The translations under genes and the position numbers were made by a program. The notes beneath the pieces were generated by a model. It did not search any database, was not told the origin of the DNA, and worked only from the letters and a program-made list of their open reading frames with translations. A DNA stretch of 64,000 bases from Novosphingobium sp. 9 (GTDB taxonomy: Bacteria; Pseudomonadota; Alphaproteobacteria; Sphingomonadales; Sphingomonadaceae), in assembly GCF_025340265.1 (NCBI RefSeq), contig NZ_CP022707.1, forward strand, positions 930,501-994,500. The letters run 5' to 3'. Within the stretch, counting starts at the first letter, position 1. Every line of letters starts with the position of its first letter. This document shows positions 44,301-52,381 of this stretch, piece by piece.

Positions 44301-45277
44301 TCCTCAACGAAGCCCATCACGGCAGCCAGACGATTTCCTATGCCGATGTCGAAGCAGTGCAGAGCGAGCTGCAAGGCTTGCGCACCGCGATCGAAAAGGT
44401 TCACGAGCAGTTCCGCCTTTATCGCTGGCGCGAACCCCTAGAGCCAGAGGCCGGTGCACCGGTTGTAATTTCGCTACCAGTCATGCGCAGGCCCGCTTTC
44501 AGCGTGCCGGTTTGTCCTGACATTGCTGCTTTTGCGGGTAGCGCACCTGCCGGCGGCTCTCAGGACGAAGCGGAAGAGATGCTTGGCGGCGAGTGGTTCG
44601 AGGGCAAGGCTTTATACTATGTCAGCGGTGAGACGCTTGGCTTTGCAGTACCGGCGGGCTCGATCGCAATTGTTGATTTTGAGCCATATGCTGGCCGTGA
44701 CAGCAACCTGGTAATTGCCCGGTACAGAGGGCAAGTTCTTGCCCGTCGACTGGTGAAGCCAAGCCGGTCAATTGGGGTTTCGCTTTCTGCACAGATGCCC
44801 GATCCCCGCACGTCGCGCCCGGCCCTGACTTTCGACAGTGGGGTTCGGCTGTATCGCATTGTCGGTGCTCTATTCACTCAAGCTCAACCTCCTGACGGAG
44901 GCGGGGAAGCACAGCCCATCGAGGTTTGCCCGGAGCTCGAGAACGTTGCGGTCGCCTACCGGGTGAAGGAAGACAGCGCAATCCCCCTTGCCCTGCCCGG
45001 TCAGATCATCTTGGGCGGCGCAGAGCTCACACCAGTTGATCTCGATCATTGGGAAGACAGGCTCGTGGCCGTCACGCTCGACGATGGAACCAGTATCTTC
45101 AAACGCGTGGGTCGGCGACTTCCCGGTCGATTCAGTCACCTGCGCCTGTTCGAGACCATCGGCGGCCTCGGGTCCTCGATGATCGTTGCGACGGAGGCCG
45201 TCGAGAGCGATCAAGGTGATTCGGGCGTTCCGCTCATGATAAGCGCACGGCGTGTCATCGGGGTCCTTTACAGCTGA
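41357..45277 (+). CDS. Giant Rad50-like ATPase with zinc-hook motif and S24/LexA-like C-terminal region
   Basis: 1306 residues. Walker A is GSNGSGKTS (about residue 137), preceded by a Rad50-type strand (FEPAKAVTLFEG). Walker B is LVLDDPQE (about 808), with the ABC-type D-D and a D-loop-like helix after it. The central part carries CPVC (about residue 481) in TRCPVCVGDLSL, resembling a Rad50/RloC zinc hook. After the ATPase, a helical region (about 880-1075) is followed by what I read as one or two LexA/UmuD (S24)-like modules. The first (YYVSGETLGFAVPAGSIAI, about 1086-1104) has Thr at the usual Ser position and RRL for the K-R. The second is around IPLALPGQIIL and SIFKRVGRR. Such a fusion is unusual. 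ATG 41357 has GGGGGG upstream. Confidence 0.78.
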   Translation: MIEETPRPARDIHLLTTEVLLSELVGGRSIALEGGEELTMVDADARAVLDWYRLNQNKWTSRLSADDAEAVVGKIAIGAPELAAAEEVRGHATGRRRLRLVKVEAHRFAGLHMFGTLAQPPETFVFEPAKAVTLFEGSNGSGKTSIVNSIVWCLTGELIRSQRVPASGQEEFTCEVSGTNGALSTHKMSPVTPMPGRNSGLVASGRPVPADTWVELTFADEAGNVLPPVRRTQSRNDRGKLLEDAPDLSGLGLDPIAWRIGTTMPAILPYLAVGSASQLGQAAARLTGLADLSDLADHAGRMGKRLKTDLMKSADEALAAIILRFGDAASDLTRELGESPDLAFEGEIPTLDKEDCPQRLDAIERHFTQRKAGALGAAQEVLGQDFDPEDHASRDNLERSIQPAIIQLKQSRQLPSVSRLSGLTLSDKDAERSQALLDKIASEAALLARLAESPDRARREQLYARVASWVHEHGHEDQTRCPVCVGDLSLARDPVTDLPVTQHLVSAANDRDVVSRTITQWVEHWTGELLRELPAAIAAEARRDLPSTPADLLVHGMTVELFESEGFRGVLGALRPDAEALVHEQAQLLPPFAAVGTTPLPPAISVTATQLETMVGRVRRALAFAAWRDRHKEVILAFIGAVRRGHEGSADAQRAIGKRLDTLLGIVESVAPLNRALVLVKRLADTRASYENAARRKNHCGRAEAALFKLTPLGGLAQQQVDGLRERLHVRSELWRKAVYRNANTTAPELAGTAMSRTGVLELTVGREGVTAPAQHISNASALRGALFGFYLAFREHVLDQRGGIETLVLDDPQELLDNENRERLARGISKISEAGAQVIVTTHDGKFARCLVAEHRATDGIEHYSVHPVNPARPRLVPCPAIEEVDRKRDAFREAPNDHVAARDYAAHVRVFLEARLGDLFDDVAHPAHGQPSRTPTLMQLMDRLRRLSTAEGASELFRHPVVLRFLNHAALAEGAEPRRVLNEAHHGSQTISYADVEAVQSELQGLRTAIEKVHEQFRLYRWREPLEPEAGAPVVISLPVMRRPAFSVPVCPDIAAFAGSAPAGGSQDEAEEMLGGEWFEGKALYYVSGETLGFAVPAGSIAIVDFEPYAGRDSNLVIARYRGQVLARRLVKPSRSIGVSLSAQMPDPRTSRPALTFDSGVRLYRIVGALFTQAQPPDGGGEAQPIEVCPELENVAVAYRVKEDSAIPLALPGQIILGGAELTPVDLDHWEDRLVAVTLDDGTSIFKRVGRRLPGRFSHLRLFETIGGLGSSMIVATEAVESDQGDSGVPLMISARRVIGVLYS

Positions 45278-45333
45278 TATCAGTTCAAGAAGCAGTGCGG
45301 CAATGCCGTGAGGCTACCACCGAAAAAGAAGGT

Positions 45334-46322
45334 ATGACGTCCATGAATAAAGCTGTCCGCGTGCTCATCCCCGACGATTGCCATTCCCAGAAACCTGGGG
45401 CCTTGCCCTCAGCTATGCTCAGAAAATCGCCGAAGATCAGGGGACGGAAAGGATCGTGCTATTCACCCCGTCCAAACAGCAACTCAAGACTACCACGCTT
45501 GCTCAAACCCTGGGCCCGGTCGTTGCCAAGTCGTTGACCGACAATCGGCGAACGAGCCTGAACGGGCGTTTCACGCTGGAGAACAAGACACTGCAGACCG
45601 GTCGCTTTGCGCTGCCCCAATCCGTCGTCATCGCGTGTTACGCCAACGAGAAAATGATGGAACATCTCGACGGTCTCAAAGGCCTCGTCGGAGTTGTCGC
45701 GGTTCCGTATATTCGAGATGCAGCGGACGTCTGGCAGAAACGCTGGAACGCGCATGTCCATGGGGCCGCCCGGCAAGCGCAGCCTGCCCCTCTGATCGAA
45801 GATCGAGTGGTCGCGGCAGCGCTTACCTCGCTCACGATTCTGGTGAACGTCTCGCACGGCATCCTGCATCCGCGCGACAAGCAATCCGCAGACATGATCT
45901 TGCGTATCTTACGCGCAAAAGGCCATGAGCTCGATCCCGTCTCGATTAAGTCCTGGGCAATCCGCAACGGCTGGGACCCAAAGGGGGGCGAAGATCTTGC
46001 AAAGCTTGCTGCGCGTATCGCCGGCCTCAAGGGAACGCCCAGCCTTACCAAATTCAACGACCCGGCAGCGCTCTATGCGCGCTGGCAGTCCAGGCCGCCG
46101 AACAGCCCTGAGTCATCCGCGCCATTTCAACTTGTGCTCCGTCCGCGACGGCGGGCAGGTGCACCATTGTGCATCCTGATATTGGAGGAACATGCTGGCA
46201 GACGCGCCCCTGGGCAAGTGGCCTATTCCGGAAACAAGGCGTTGCTCAAATTTCTCTACCGCACTGCGCATCGAGCGTCGGCTTACCTTGGCCGGCGGCT
46301 CCAAAGGCGACTGTCGCCATAG
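45334..46322 (+). CDS. Partner of the giant ATPase, unknown function (frameshifted at the start)
   Basis: Probably one gene: the start at 45334 (MTSMNKAVRVLIPDDC) is in one frame, and WGLALSYAQKIAEDQGTERI continues in another. One C inserted in the CC at 45381-45382 fuses them into a protein beginning with a short strand and a Rossmann-like pattern (VRVLIPDD, RIVLFTPSK, VVIACYANEK, VVAVPYIRDAADVWQKRW). This resembles a helicase-like or nucleotide-binding N-terminal domain, but I see no Walker motif. The last ~60 residues look out of frame, so the end is uncertain. It follows the ATPase by 56 bases and is the natural second gene of the system. Confidence 0.5.
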
Positions 46323-46340
46323 TCCCACATCTGACCATTA

Positions 46341-47391
46341 GAGCGGATTTCGACCGGTATGAATCGGTAGGGATTCCCTACGATAGCGTTTTGTGATTCA
46401 TAATCCGTGCTGGTGAAGGAGGCTGGCATGGATGGGTCATCCGCTTTCGATGGATTTGCGCTCGCGGCTTTTGGCAGCGATCGATAACGGATTGAGTTGC
46501 CGGGCGGCGGCGGCGCGATTTGGTGTTGCCCCCTCGACGGCGATCCGCTGGCATGCACTTCGGCGCGACACGGGCGCCTTTGCCGCCAAACCGCAAGGCG
46601 GTGATGTGCGTTCGCGCCGGATCGAGGAACGAGCGGCGGAAGTCCTCGCTGTCTGGGAGGCGCGGAAGGACATTTCGCTGGAAGAACTACGGGTGGATCT
46701 GGCCGCAGCCGGACTGATCGTCTCGGTAGCGGGACTTCATCGGTTTTTTGTACGTCGGGGCATGACGCGCAAAAAAAGACTGGCCATGCAATCGAGCAGG
46801 ACCGTCCCGACGTCCTGAAGCAGCGGCATGATTGGTTCGAGGGGCAGGTCGACCTCGAACCAGGACGCCTGGTCTTCATCGATGAAACCTGGACCGCCAC
46901 CAACATGACCCGCAGCCATGGCCGCTGTGCCAAAGGCGAGCGACTGCGGATGGGTTTCCCTCACGGGCACCGCAAGACCACTACGCTGGTCGCGGCTCTG
47001 CGCATGACGGGCATGGTCGCACCGATGGTACTGGACGGTCCCATCAACGGCGATTGGTTCGAGGCCTACGTGGCCCAGGTTCTCGTACCTGAACTGCGGC
47101 CAGGTGACATCGTCATAATGGACAATCTGTCGAGCCATAAGCGTCCGGCTGTCCGGGATCGGATCGAAGCAGCAGGTGCGACACTGCGCTTCCTTCCGCC
47201 CTACAGCCCGGACTTCAATCCGATCGAGAAGGCTTTCTCCCGCCTCAAGGCCCTCCTAAGGAAAATCGGGGAGCGAACAGTCAGCGGTCTGTGGAGCCTC
47301 ATCGGAAAGCTCGTCGACATCTTCCAACCCGCCGAATGCGCCAATTACTTCAGCTCTTGCGGATATGATCCAGACTGATCGAAATCCGCTC
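46341..47391 (+). mobile_element. IS630-type insertion sequence, 1051 bp, TA target site
   Basis: Complete element. The left end GAGCGGATTTCG and the right end CGAAATCCGCTC are exact inverted repeats. Outside them TA is present on both sides (46339-46340 and 47392-47393), which is the duplicated target of IS630/Tc1-mariner elements. It inserted at the 3' side of the ATPase-partner gene and may have removed or separated its end. Confidence 0.88.
46432..47378 (+). CDS. IS630 family transposase, two frames joined by -1 slippage
   Basis: The first frame (46432-46818) encodes the N-terminal helix-turn-helix (LAAIDNGLSCRAAAARFGVA) and ends in PTS. The second, from about 46777 to 47378, encodes the DDE domain: VFIDETW (Asp), IVIMDNLSSHK (Asp) and DFNPIEKAFSRLK (Glu). 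At the junction, ACGCGCAAAAAAAG contains a 7-A run; a -1 shift there reads AAA AAG ACT GGC CAT, giving a continuous transposase. This is the usual programmed frameshift of such elements, so the gene is intact. RBS AGGAGG lies 9 bases before the ATG. Confidence 0.86.
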
Positions 47392-47626
47392 TAGAAGAAC
47401 GCTGATAACATCCCCATCCAGATGGAAGGTAATTCCACGCGAATCGCATGATGAGGAAAGTTTATGGTGATAAAGGACTCGAACCTCTTCTCGAATAAGT
47501 TTTGCGGGTATCGTTGGAGGTATCCGGTCAACGATCGAGTTTAGAAAGCTTGGAATTCTGCCGAAAATGCCCCTCAATGTGAGTGTTCTTCTGGCACCAT
47601 TCACCTTTTCGGAGGTGGCCGTAAAT

Positions 47627-47660
47627 AGCAAAAAGCCCCGGGGAACCGGGGCTTTTTGCT
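47627..47660. terminator. Perfect 15-bp bidirectional terminator
   Basis: AGCAAAAAGCCCCGG and CCGGGGCTTTTTGCT enclose a GGAA loop, with T-runs on both strands. It can end transcripts from the left (plus) and from the integrase fragment (minus). Confidence 0.85.
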
Positions 47661-47688
47661 TATCTGGCGTTCGCGAACGGTCGTCTGT

Positions 47689-47758
47689 AAAGGCCCCCAG
47701 CCGCGACCACGTGGGGGCCTTTTGGGGGCCTCCGAAGGGGCCTCGGATCAGGCCCCTT
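47689..47758 (-). terminator. Two further GC hairpins at the end of the integrase fragment
   Basis: AAAGGCCCCC/GGGGGCCTTT (47689-47722) and AAGGGGCCT/AGGCCCCTT (47735-47758) are perfect stems. The second overlaps the stop of the integrase fragment, and the first lies just beyond it. Both look like terminators of the fragment. Confidence 0.55.
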
Positions 47759-48167
47759 TTGCTCTGAGTTCGTCGAGCCAGTCGCTCCACCACTGCATCA
47801 TTTCAACGCGCTCGCTCCAATAAGTGCCACGGTTGTACGTAGCTCGTGTCGTGTTCCCAACTTTATGAGCGAGCGCAGCTTCGATGGCATCCGGGTTCCA
47901 CTTGCTCGACTCGTTCAGCAACGTGCTGGCCATGGAGCGAAAACCGTGGGCAGTCATTTTGCCTTTATATCCGATCCGGCGAAGCGCGCCGTTGACAGTG
48001 TTCTCCGAGATAGGGCGACGGCCCGTGTGAAACGTCGGAAACACGTACGGGCCATTTCGCAACGGTGCCATCTCGTTGATGATGGCGATCGCCTGCTTCG
48101 AGAGCGGAACCTCATGCCGCTTTCGCATTTTCATATCCTCGATTTGCGGAATCCACCGAGCCTCCGA
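47748..48167 (-). pseudogene. C-terminal fragment of a second P4-type integrase
   Basis: A P4-type tyrosine recombinase of which only about the last 140 residues remain: ARWIPQIEDMKMRKRHEVPL, MTAHGFRSMASTLLNES (HxxR region), and the nucleophile Tyr in NTTRATYNRGTYWSERVEMM. The catalytic Arg and the N-terminal half are lost. The break at about 48165 coincides with the left end of the IS3 fragment, so insertion/deletion by that IS truncated it. It lies 33 kb from the intact integrase and points inward, like a right-end remnant of another element. Confidence 0.82.
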
Positions 48168-48921
48168 AAGCTTACGGTGACCGCCGGGTGACAGCGTTGC
48201 ATGTGCCATGCGGGATGGACGGTAAACCATAAGCGGGTCGAGCGAATATGGCGGCGCGAAGGGCTCAAGGTGCCGCAGCGCCAGCCAAAGCGCGGACGTC
48301 TATGGCAGGGCGACGGATCATGCATCCGCCTGCTGCCTGAGTATCCGGGACATGTCTGGGCCTACGATTTCGTCGAGGGGCGAACGCATGATGGCCGCAA
48401 GTTCCGTATCCTCACGATCATTGACGAGGCCAGCAGGGAATGCCTGGCGCTCATCGTTGCGCGTCAGCTCAAGCACGAGGATGTTCTGGCGGCTCTGGCC
48501 GACCTGTTCATCTCGCGCGGCCCGCCTGCACATATACGGTCCGATAATGGCAGCGAACTTATCGCGACCGCTGTGCAGAAATGGCTGGGTCAGATCGGTG
48601 TGAAGACGCTTTACATCACCCTGGGATCACCATGGGAGAATGGCTATACCGAAAGCTTCAATGGGTCGCTTCGCGACGAACTGCCGGGCGGCGAGATCTT
48701 CTACAGCCTCGCCGGGGCCAAGGTCCTGATCGAAGCCTGGCGGCGGCATTACAACACCGTCCGCCCGCATAGCAGCCTGGGCTATCGACCGCCGGAACCG
48801 GAAACAGCGACACCGCCATATCCGCCCTCCGGTTCCGCTTCGCTCCACCTCCGTCCGGATATGGCGGCGATGGCCTTAATCCACTAAAAAACCAATCGGG
48901 CCACTCGGTGGGGGCAGGTCA
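48165..48921 (+). mobile_element. IS3-type element remnant (orfB half and right end)
   Basis: The right end is preserved: GGGCCACTCGGTGGGGGCAG lies after the transposase stop and GGTCA closes the element at 48921, the usual terminal bases of such IS3-group elements. The left end is lost. It begins inside orfB, directly at the junction with the integrase fragment. Confidence 0.7.
48201..48887 (+). pseudogene. IS3-type transposase OrfB, N-terminally truncated and frameshifted
   Basis: The integrase core is clear: AYDFVEGRTHDGRKFRILTI (first Asp), HIRSDNGSELIA (second Asp) and GSPWENGYTESFNGSLRDEL (the Glu of D,D-35-E). The upstream part (EPPKAYGDRRVTAL) is in another frame, broken near 48194, and the helix-turn-helix OrfA is missing. 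The remnant is therefore inactive. Start shown is the ATG of the open frame. Confidence 0.78.
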
Positions 48922-49048
48922 GTTGTATCGTGGTCAGCCAACGATCTCTGAAAAGCAGTTTGATTGAGATATGCTCAATTTTACCGAGGCGAAGAAAAAG
49001 GCAAGACAAGCTAAGCGGTTCGGCGACCCCGGCACGGCATTGCCTCCT

Positions 49049-49297
49049 TCAATTGAAGCCGATATGCAGATGTCGGCCTACGAAGATCAGCACGATCGCG
49101 CCCAGGATCGAGGCAAGGCAACCGGCGCGATGAAATTCGGTGCGACCACGACTGGTGACGAGTCCGGCCACCAGCGAGCCGCCGATGCCCAGCAGGATCG
49201 TGGCGATCCAGCCCATTTGGATTGTGCCCGGATAGACGAATCGCGCCAGCACACCGACGATAAGTCCGCTGATGATGGCGCCGATGATGTTGAACAT
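49049..49297 (-). CDS. GlsB/YeaQ/YmgE family stress-response membrane protein
   Basis: 82-residue protein with three hydrophobic helices: MFNIIGAIISGLIVGVLARF (first), IATILLGIGGSLVAGLV, and a C-terminal GAIVLIFVGRHLHI. The G-x-I-x-G-x-L-A-R pattern is that of the transglycosylase-associated (YeaQ/YmgE) family. It sits in the membrane, where its function is poorly known. ATG 49297 follows AGGAAG; the longer upstream frame has no protein character. First core-type gene after the island remnant. Confidence 0.82.
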   Translation of the reverse strand: MFNIIGAIISGLIVGVLARFVYPGTIQMGWIATILLGIGGSLVAGLVTSRGRTEFHRAGCLASILGAIVLIFVGRHLHIGFN

Positions 49298-49913
49298 GCT
49301 GTCGTTTCTTCCTGACTGCGCCGGTGAGCGCTTGGTGAATGGCTCTGCTGCGCCTGCACAATGCCCGAGGCCGGGCGGGGTTTCCAGCGCGCCGTGTGCC
49401 TTGAGAAGGGGCAGTTGTCCCGGCAGGTGCGCGCGGCCTCGGCTGGTCGATGTGGTATTTCGTTTCGTCGCACGCCCGATTCGCTTCATCGCGCATTTAT
49501 GTGGAAAAATTCTGACAGAACGGGTGCATCTGACCTCTTGCCTTTGACGTAGCACAGGAAAGTCCACGCGTCGCGAGAGGCGACGGGAATGGTCACTCCA
49601 TTTTCGCTGCACTTGCATCGGCGCGGCAAAGGTCCACTATAGGTTGTGTCGCACAGCCCGCGTCGCCTCAAGACCTTGATGGTCCTCGGTGGGATGGCAA
49701 TGTGCTGCTTCGACGGATCCGGTCAATGCGGAGCGTGTGATGCAGGTCTGTGTGATGGGGTCGGACAGGGAAGATCGTTCTCGATTGGGCTGTTCGTGGT
49801 AAGGGAAAGCGGATCGTCGCTTTCGTCGCCACGAGGCGGCCGTGTCTGGCTCTGAAGGTTGGAACGCAAGGCGTCAGGGCGGCAGGCCGCCTGCGCGGAC
49901 AAAGGGGCGAACT
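49298..49913. other. Upstream region of nrdA
   Basis: About 616 bases between the divergent membrane protein gene and nrdA. It carries one NrdR-like box (listed separately) and the nrdA promoter. No gene recognised. Confidence 0.5.
49634..49649. promoter_or_regulatory. Probable NrdR box
   Basis: The 16 bases CCACTATAGGTTGTGT match the NrdR consensus ACACWATATATWGTGT at 13 of 16 positions. It is 265 bases before the chosen nrdA start and in the direction of that operon. NrdR represses ribonucleotide reductase when dATP is high. A second, tandem box, usual for NrdR, is not obvious. Confidence 0.55.
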
Positions 49914-51941
49914 GTGGATTTCAGGAACGATAGCGACGCGCGCGTGGACGGTTCGGACGTAGAGACGACGATCGACACGGCCATCGACAGCAGCAGCAAG
50001 GAGGCGGGGAGCACCCCGGCCATCGCCATGGACAAGACCGATACCGCAACCGACACGCTGGTCGCCGATGCCCTAGGTAACGCGATGAAGGCCGCCGGTG
50101 CCGCCGCTGCCGAGAAGATCGATTCCAAGACCGTGCGTCCGCGCCGCTTCAACGTCGTCGTCGACGAGAGCCGCGATGCGCTGCTGACCGCGTTCGGCAA
50201 GGAAACGCTGGAAGATCGCTATCTGCTTCCCGGCGAGAAGTATCAGGACCTGTTCGCGCGCGTCGCCGATGCCTATGCCGATGACGAGGCGCATGCCCAG
50301 CGCCTGTACGACTATATCTCGAAGCTGTGGTTCATGCCGGCAACCCCGGTGCTGTCGAACGGCGGCACGGGCCGTGGTCTGCCGATCTCGTGCTATCTCA
50401 ACTCGGTCGAGGACAGCCTTGAGGGCATCGTCGCCACCTGGAACGAGAACGTCTGGCTCGCCTCGCGCGGCGGCGGCATCGGTACCTACTGGGGCAACGT
50501 GCGCGGCATCGGTGAGCCGGTCGGCCTCAACGGCAAGACCAGCGGCATCATTCCCTTCGTGCGCGTGATGGATTCGCTGACGCTGGCGATCTCGCAGGGC
50601 TCGCTGCGTCGCGGTTCGGCGGCGTGCTACATCGACGTGTCGCACCCCGAGATCGAGGAATTCCTCGAAATCCGCACCACTACCGGTGACTTTAACCGCA
50701 AGGCGCTGAACCTGCACCACGGCGTGCTGCTGTCGGACGAGTTCATGGAAGCGGTGCGCGACGGCACCGAATTCAATCTGCGCAGCCCCAAGGACCAGTC
50801 GATTCGCAAGACGGTGGACGCGCGTTCGCTGCTCCAGAAGCTGGTCGAAGTGCGCCTGCGCACCGGCGAGCCCTACTTCGTGTTCTCCGACACCGTGAAC
50901 CGCATGATGCCCAAGCACCAGCGCGATCTCGGCCTCAAGGTCTCCACCTCGAACCTGTGCTCGGAAATCACGCTGCCCACCGGCCGCGATCACCTGGGCA
51001 ACGACCGTACCGCCGTGTGCTGCCTCTCCTCGCTCAACCTGGAGACCTGGGAAGAGTGGAAGGGCGAGAAGCATGTGGTGGAGGACATCATGCGCTTCCT
51101 CGACAACGTGCTGCAGGACTTCATCGACCGCGCGCCGGACGAGATGGCCCGTGCCAAGTACTCGGCTGCGCGCGAGCGTTCGGTGGGTCTGGGCGTGATG
51201 GGCTTCCACTCGTACCTGCAGAAGCGCGGCGTCGCGTTCGAGAGCGCGATGGCCAAGGCGATCAACCTGCAGATCTTCCAGCACATCGCCGCCAAGGCGG
51301 ACGAGGCCTCGCTGCTGCTGGCGCACGAGCGCGGCGCGTGCCCCGATGCGCAGGACATGGGCGTGATGCAGCGCTTCTCCAGCAAGATGGCGATCGCGCC
51401 CACCGCGTCGATCTCGATCATCTGCGGCGGCACCTCGGCCTGCATCGAGCCGATTCCGGGCAACATCTATACCCACAAGACGCTCTCGGGCTCGTTCTCG
51501 GTGAAGAACCCGTATCTCGAAAAGCTGCTGGCCTCGAAGTCGAAGGATTCCGCCAATGTGTGGAACTCGATCCTCGAAAAGGGCGGTTCGGTCCAGCACC
51601 TCGACTTCCTGACGCAGGACGAGAAGGACTGCTTCAAGACCAGCTTCGAGATCGACCAGCGCTGGCTGCTCGAATTCGCGGGCGATCGCACGCCCTACAT
51701 CGATCAGGCGCAGTCGCTGAACCTGTTCATCCCGGCAGACGTGGACAAGTGGGACCTGCTGATGCTGCACTTCCAGGCGTGGGAGCGGGGTATCAAGTCA
51801 CTGTATTACCTGCGCTCGAAGTCGGTGCAGCGTGCAGGCTTCGCAGGGTCCGGCGGCGTCGAGGCGGACAACACCGCCATCGCCCCCAAGTTCGAGATCG
51901 GCGAGAGCACCGACTACGACGAGTGCCTTGCCTGCCAGTAA
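49914..51941 (+). CDS. nrdA: Ribonucleoside-diphosphate reductase, alpha subunit
   Basis: Class Ia reductase large subunit, 675 residues; reduces NDPs to dNDPs. Cysteines of the active site are present: GLPISCYLNSVE (Cys), TSNLCSEITLP (radical Cys) and TAVCCLSSLN (pair Cys). The C-terminal CxxC-type tail DECLACQ shuttles electrons. An N-terminal ATP cone is absent: after a low-complexity Asp/Ala/Thr leader the protein goes directly to RRFNVVVDESRDALL. I chose the GTG at 49914 (AAGGGG upstream); 49842 and 50029 are alternatives. nrdB is about 1 kb downstream, with two small genes between. Confidence 0.9.
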   Translation: MDFRNDSDARVDGSDVETTIDTAIDSSSKEAGSTPAIAMDKTDTATDTLVADALGNAMKAAGAAAAEKIDSKTVRPRRFNVVVDESRDALLTAFGKETLEDRYLLPGEKYQDLFARVADAYADDEAHAQRLYDYISKLWFMPATPVLSNGGTGRGLPISCYLNSVEDSLEGIVATWNENVWLASRGGGIGTYWGNVRGIGEPVGLNGKTSGIIPFVRVMDSLTLAISQGSLRRGSAACYIDVSHPEIEEFLEIRTTTGDFNRKALNLHHGVLLSDEFMEAVRDGTEFNLRSPKDQSIRKTVDARSLLQKLVEVRLRTGEPYFVFSDTVNRMMPKHQRDLGLKVSTSNLCSEITLPTGRDHLGNDRTAVCCLSSLNLETWEEWKGEKHVVEDIMRFLDNVLQDFIDRAPDEMARAKYSAARERSVGLGVMGFHSYLQKRGVAFESAMAKAINLQIFQHIAAKADEASLLLAHERGACPDAQDMGVMQRFSSKMAIAPTASISIICGGTSACIEPIPGNIYTHKTLSGSFSVKNPYLEKLLASKSKDSANVWNSILEKGGSVQHLDFLTQDEKDCFKTSFEIDQRWLLEFAGDRTPYIDQAQSLNLFIPADVDKWDLLMLHFQAWERGIKSLYYLRSKSVQRAGFAGSGGVEADNTAIAPKFEIGESTDYDECLACQ

Positions 51942-51982
51942 GTAAGGGCCTGCCAATTAGCGCCTGAGTTCTGATTGAACGC

Positions 51983-52015
51983 AAAGGGCGGTCCGAAGTT
52001 CGGGCCGCCCTTTTG
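51983..52015 (+). terminator. Terminator after nrdA
   Basis: AAAGGGCGG and CCGCCCTTT form the outer stem, with CCG/CGG inner pairs and an AAGTT loop; TTTT follows. Confidence 0.85.
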
Positions 52016-52161
52016 TCGTCATTGTGACGGGTCAGTCGGGAACTGGCGGGTTTCCCAACGCTTGTAAATTTCTGGCGTCATGCGGATTTGTGGCGGATGA
52101 TCGATCCGGTCGCCGCATCACGACGGCGCCCGGCTGGATGCCGACGAACAGGAGAGAACTT

Positions 52162-52326
52162 ATGCGTAAGACCCGAATTATCGCCGTGCTGGCTGTCGCG
52201 GTGCTGGCCTCGACCACGCTGGCCGCGTGCAACTATGGCCATCCGGGACATCATCGCCCGCCGCATGGCGATCATGGCCATGACGGTCATCGCGGTGACG
52301 GCAACTGGGATGGCGATCACCACTGA
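52162..52326 (+). CDS. Small His/Asp-rich lipoprotein
   Basis: 54 residues. Signal peptide MRKTRIIAVLAVAVLASTTL, then the lipobox LAAC, so it is a lipoprotein of the inner or outer membrane. The mature part is almost only His, Gly, Asp, Pro and Arg (HHRPPHGDHGHDGHRGD), which suggests metal binding. ATG 52162 has AGGAGAG upstream; the longer frame is open from 52024. Function unknown. Confidence 0.75.
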   Translation: MRKTRIIAVLAVAVLASTTLAACNYGHPGHHRPPHGDHGHDGHRGDGNWDGDHH

Positions 52327-52336
52327 CGATGGATCG

Positions 52337-52375
52337 CCCCCGCTCCCGCAGGCGCGATGCCTGCGGGAGCGGGGG
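52337..52375. terminator. Perfect 17-bp hairpin between convergent genes
   Basis: CCCCCGCTCCCGCAGGC pairs perfectly with GCCTGCGGGAGCGGGGG around GCGAT. It lies between the lipoprotein stop and the convergent DUF2171-like gene stop. No long T-run follows, but the stem is so stable that it likely ends both transcripts. Confidence 0.7.
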
Positions 52376-52381
52376 TGAATT

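Noticed and set aside
47350..47793. Minus-strand frame of 147 codons across the IS630 end
   Set aside because: It crosses the inverted repeat end and a terminator and has no protein features.
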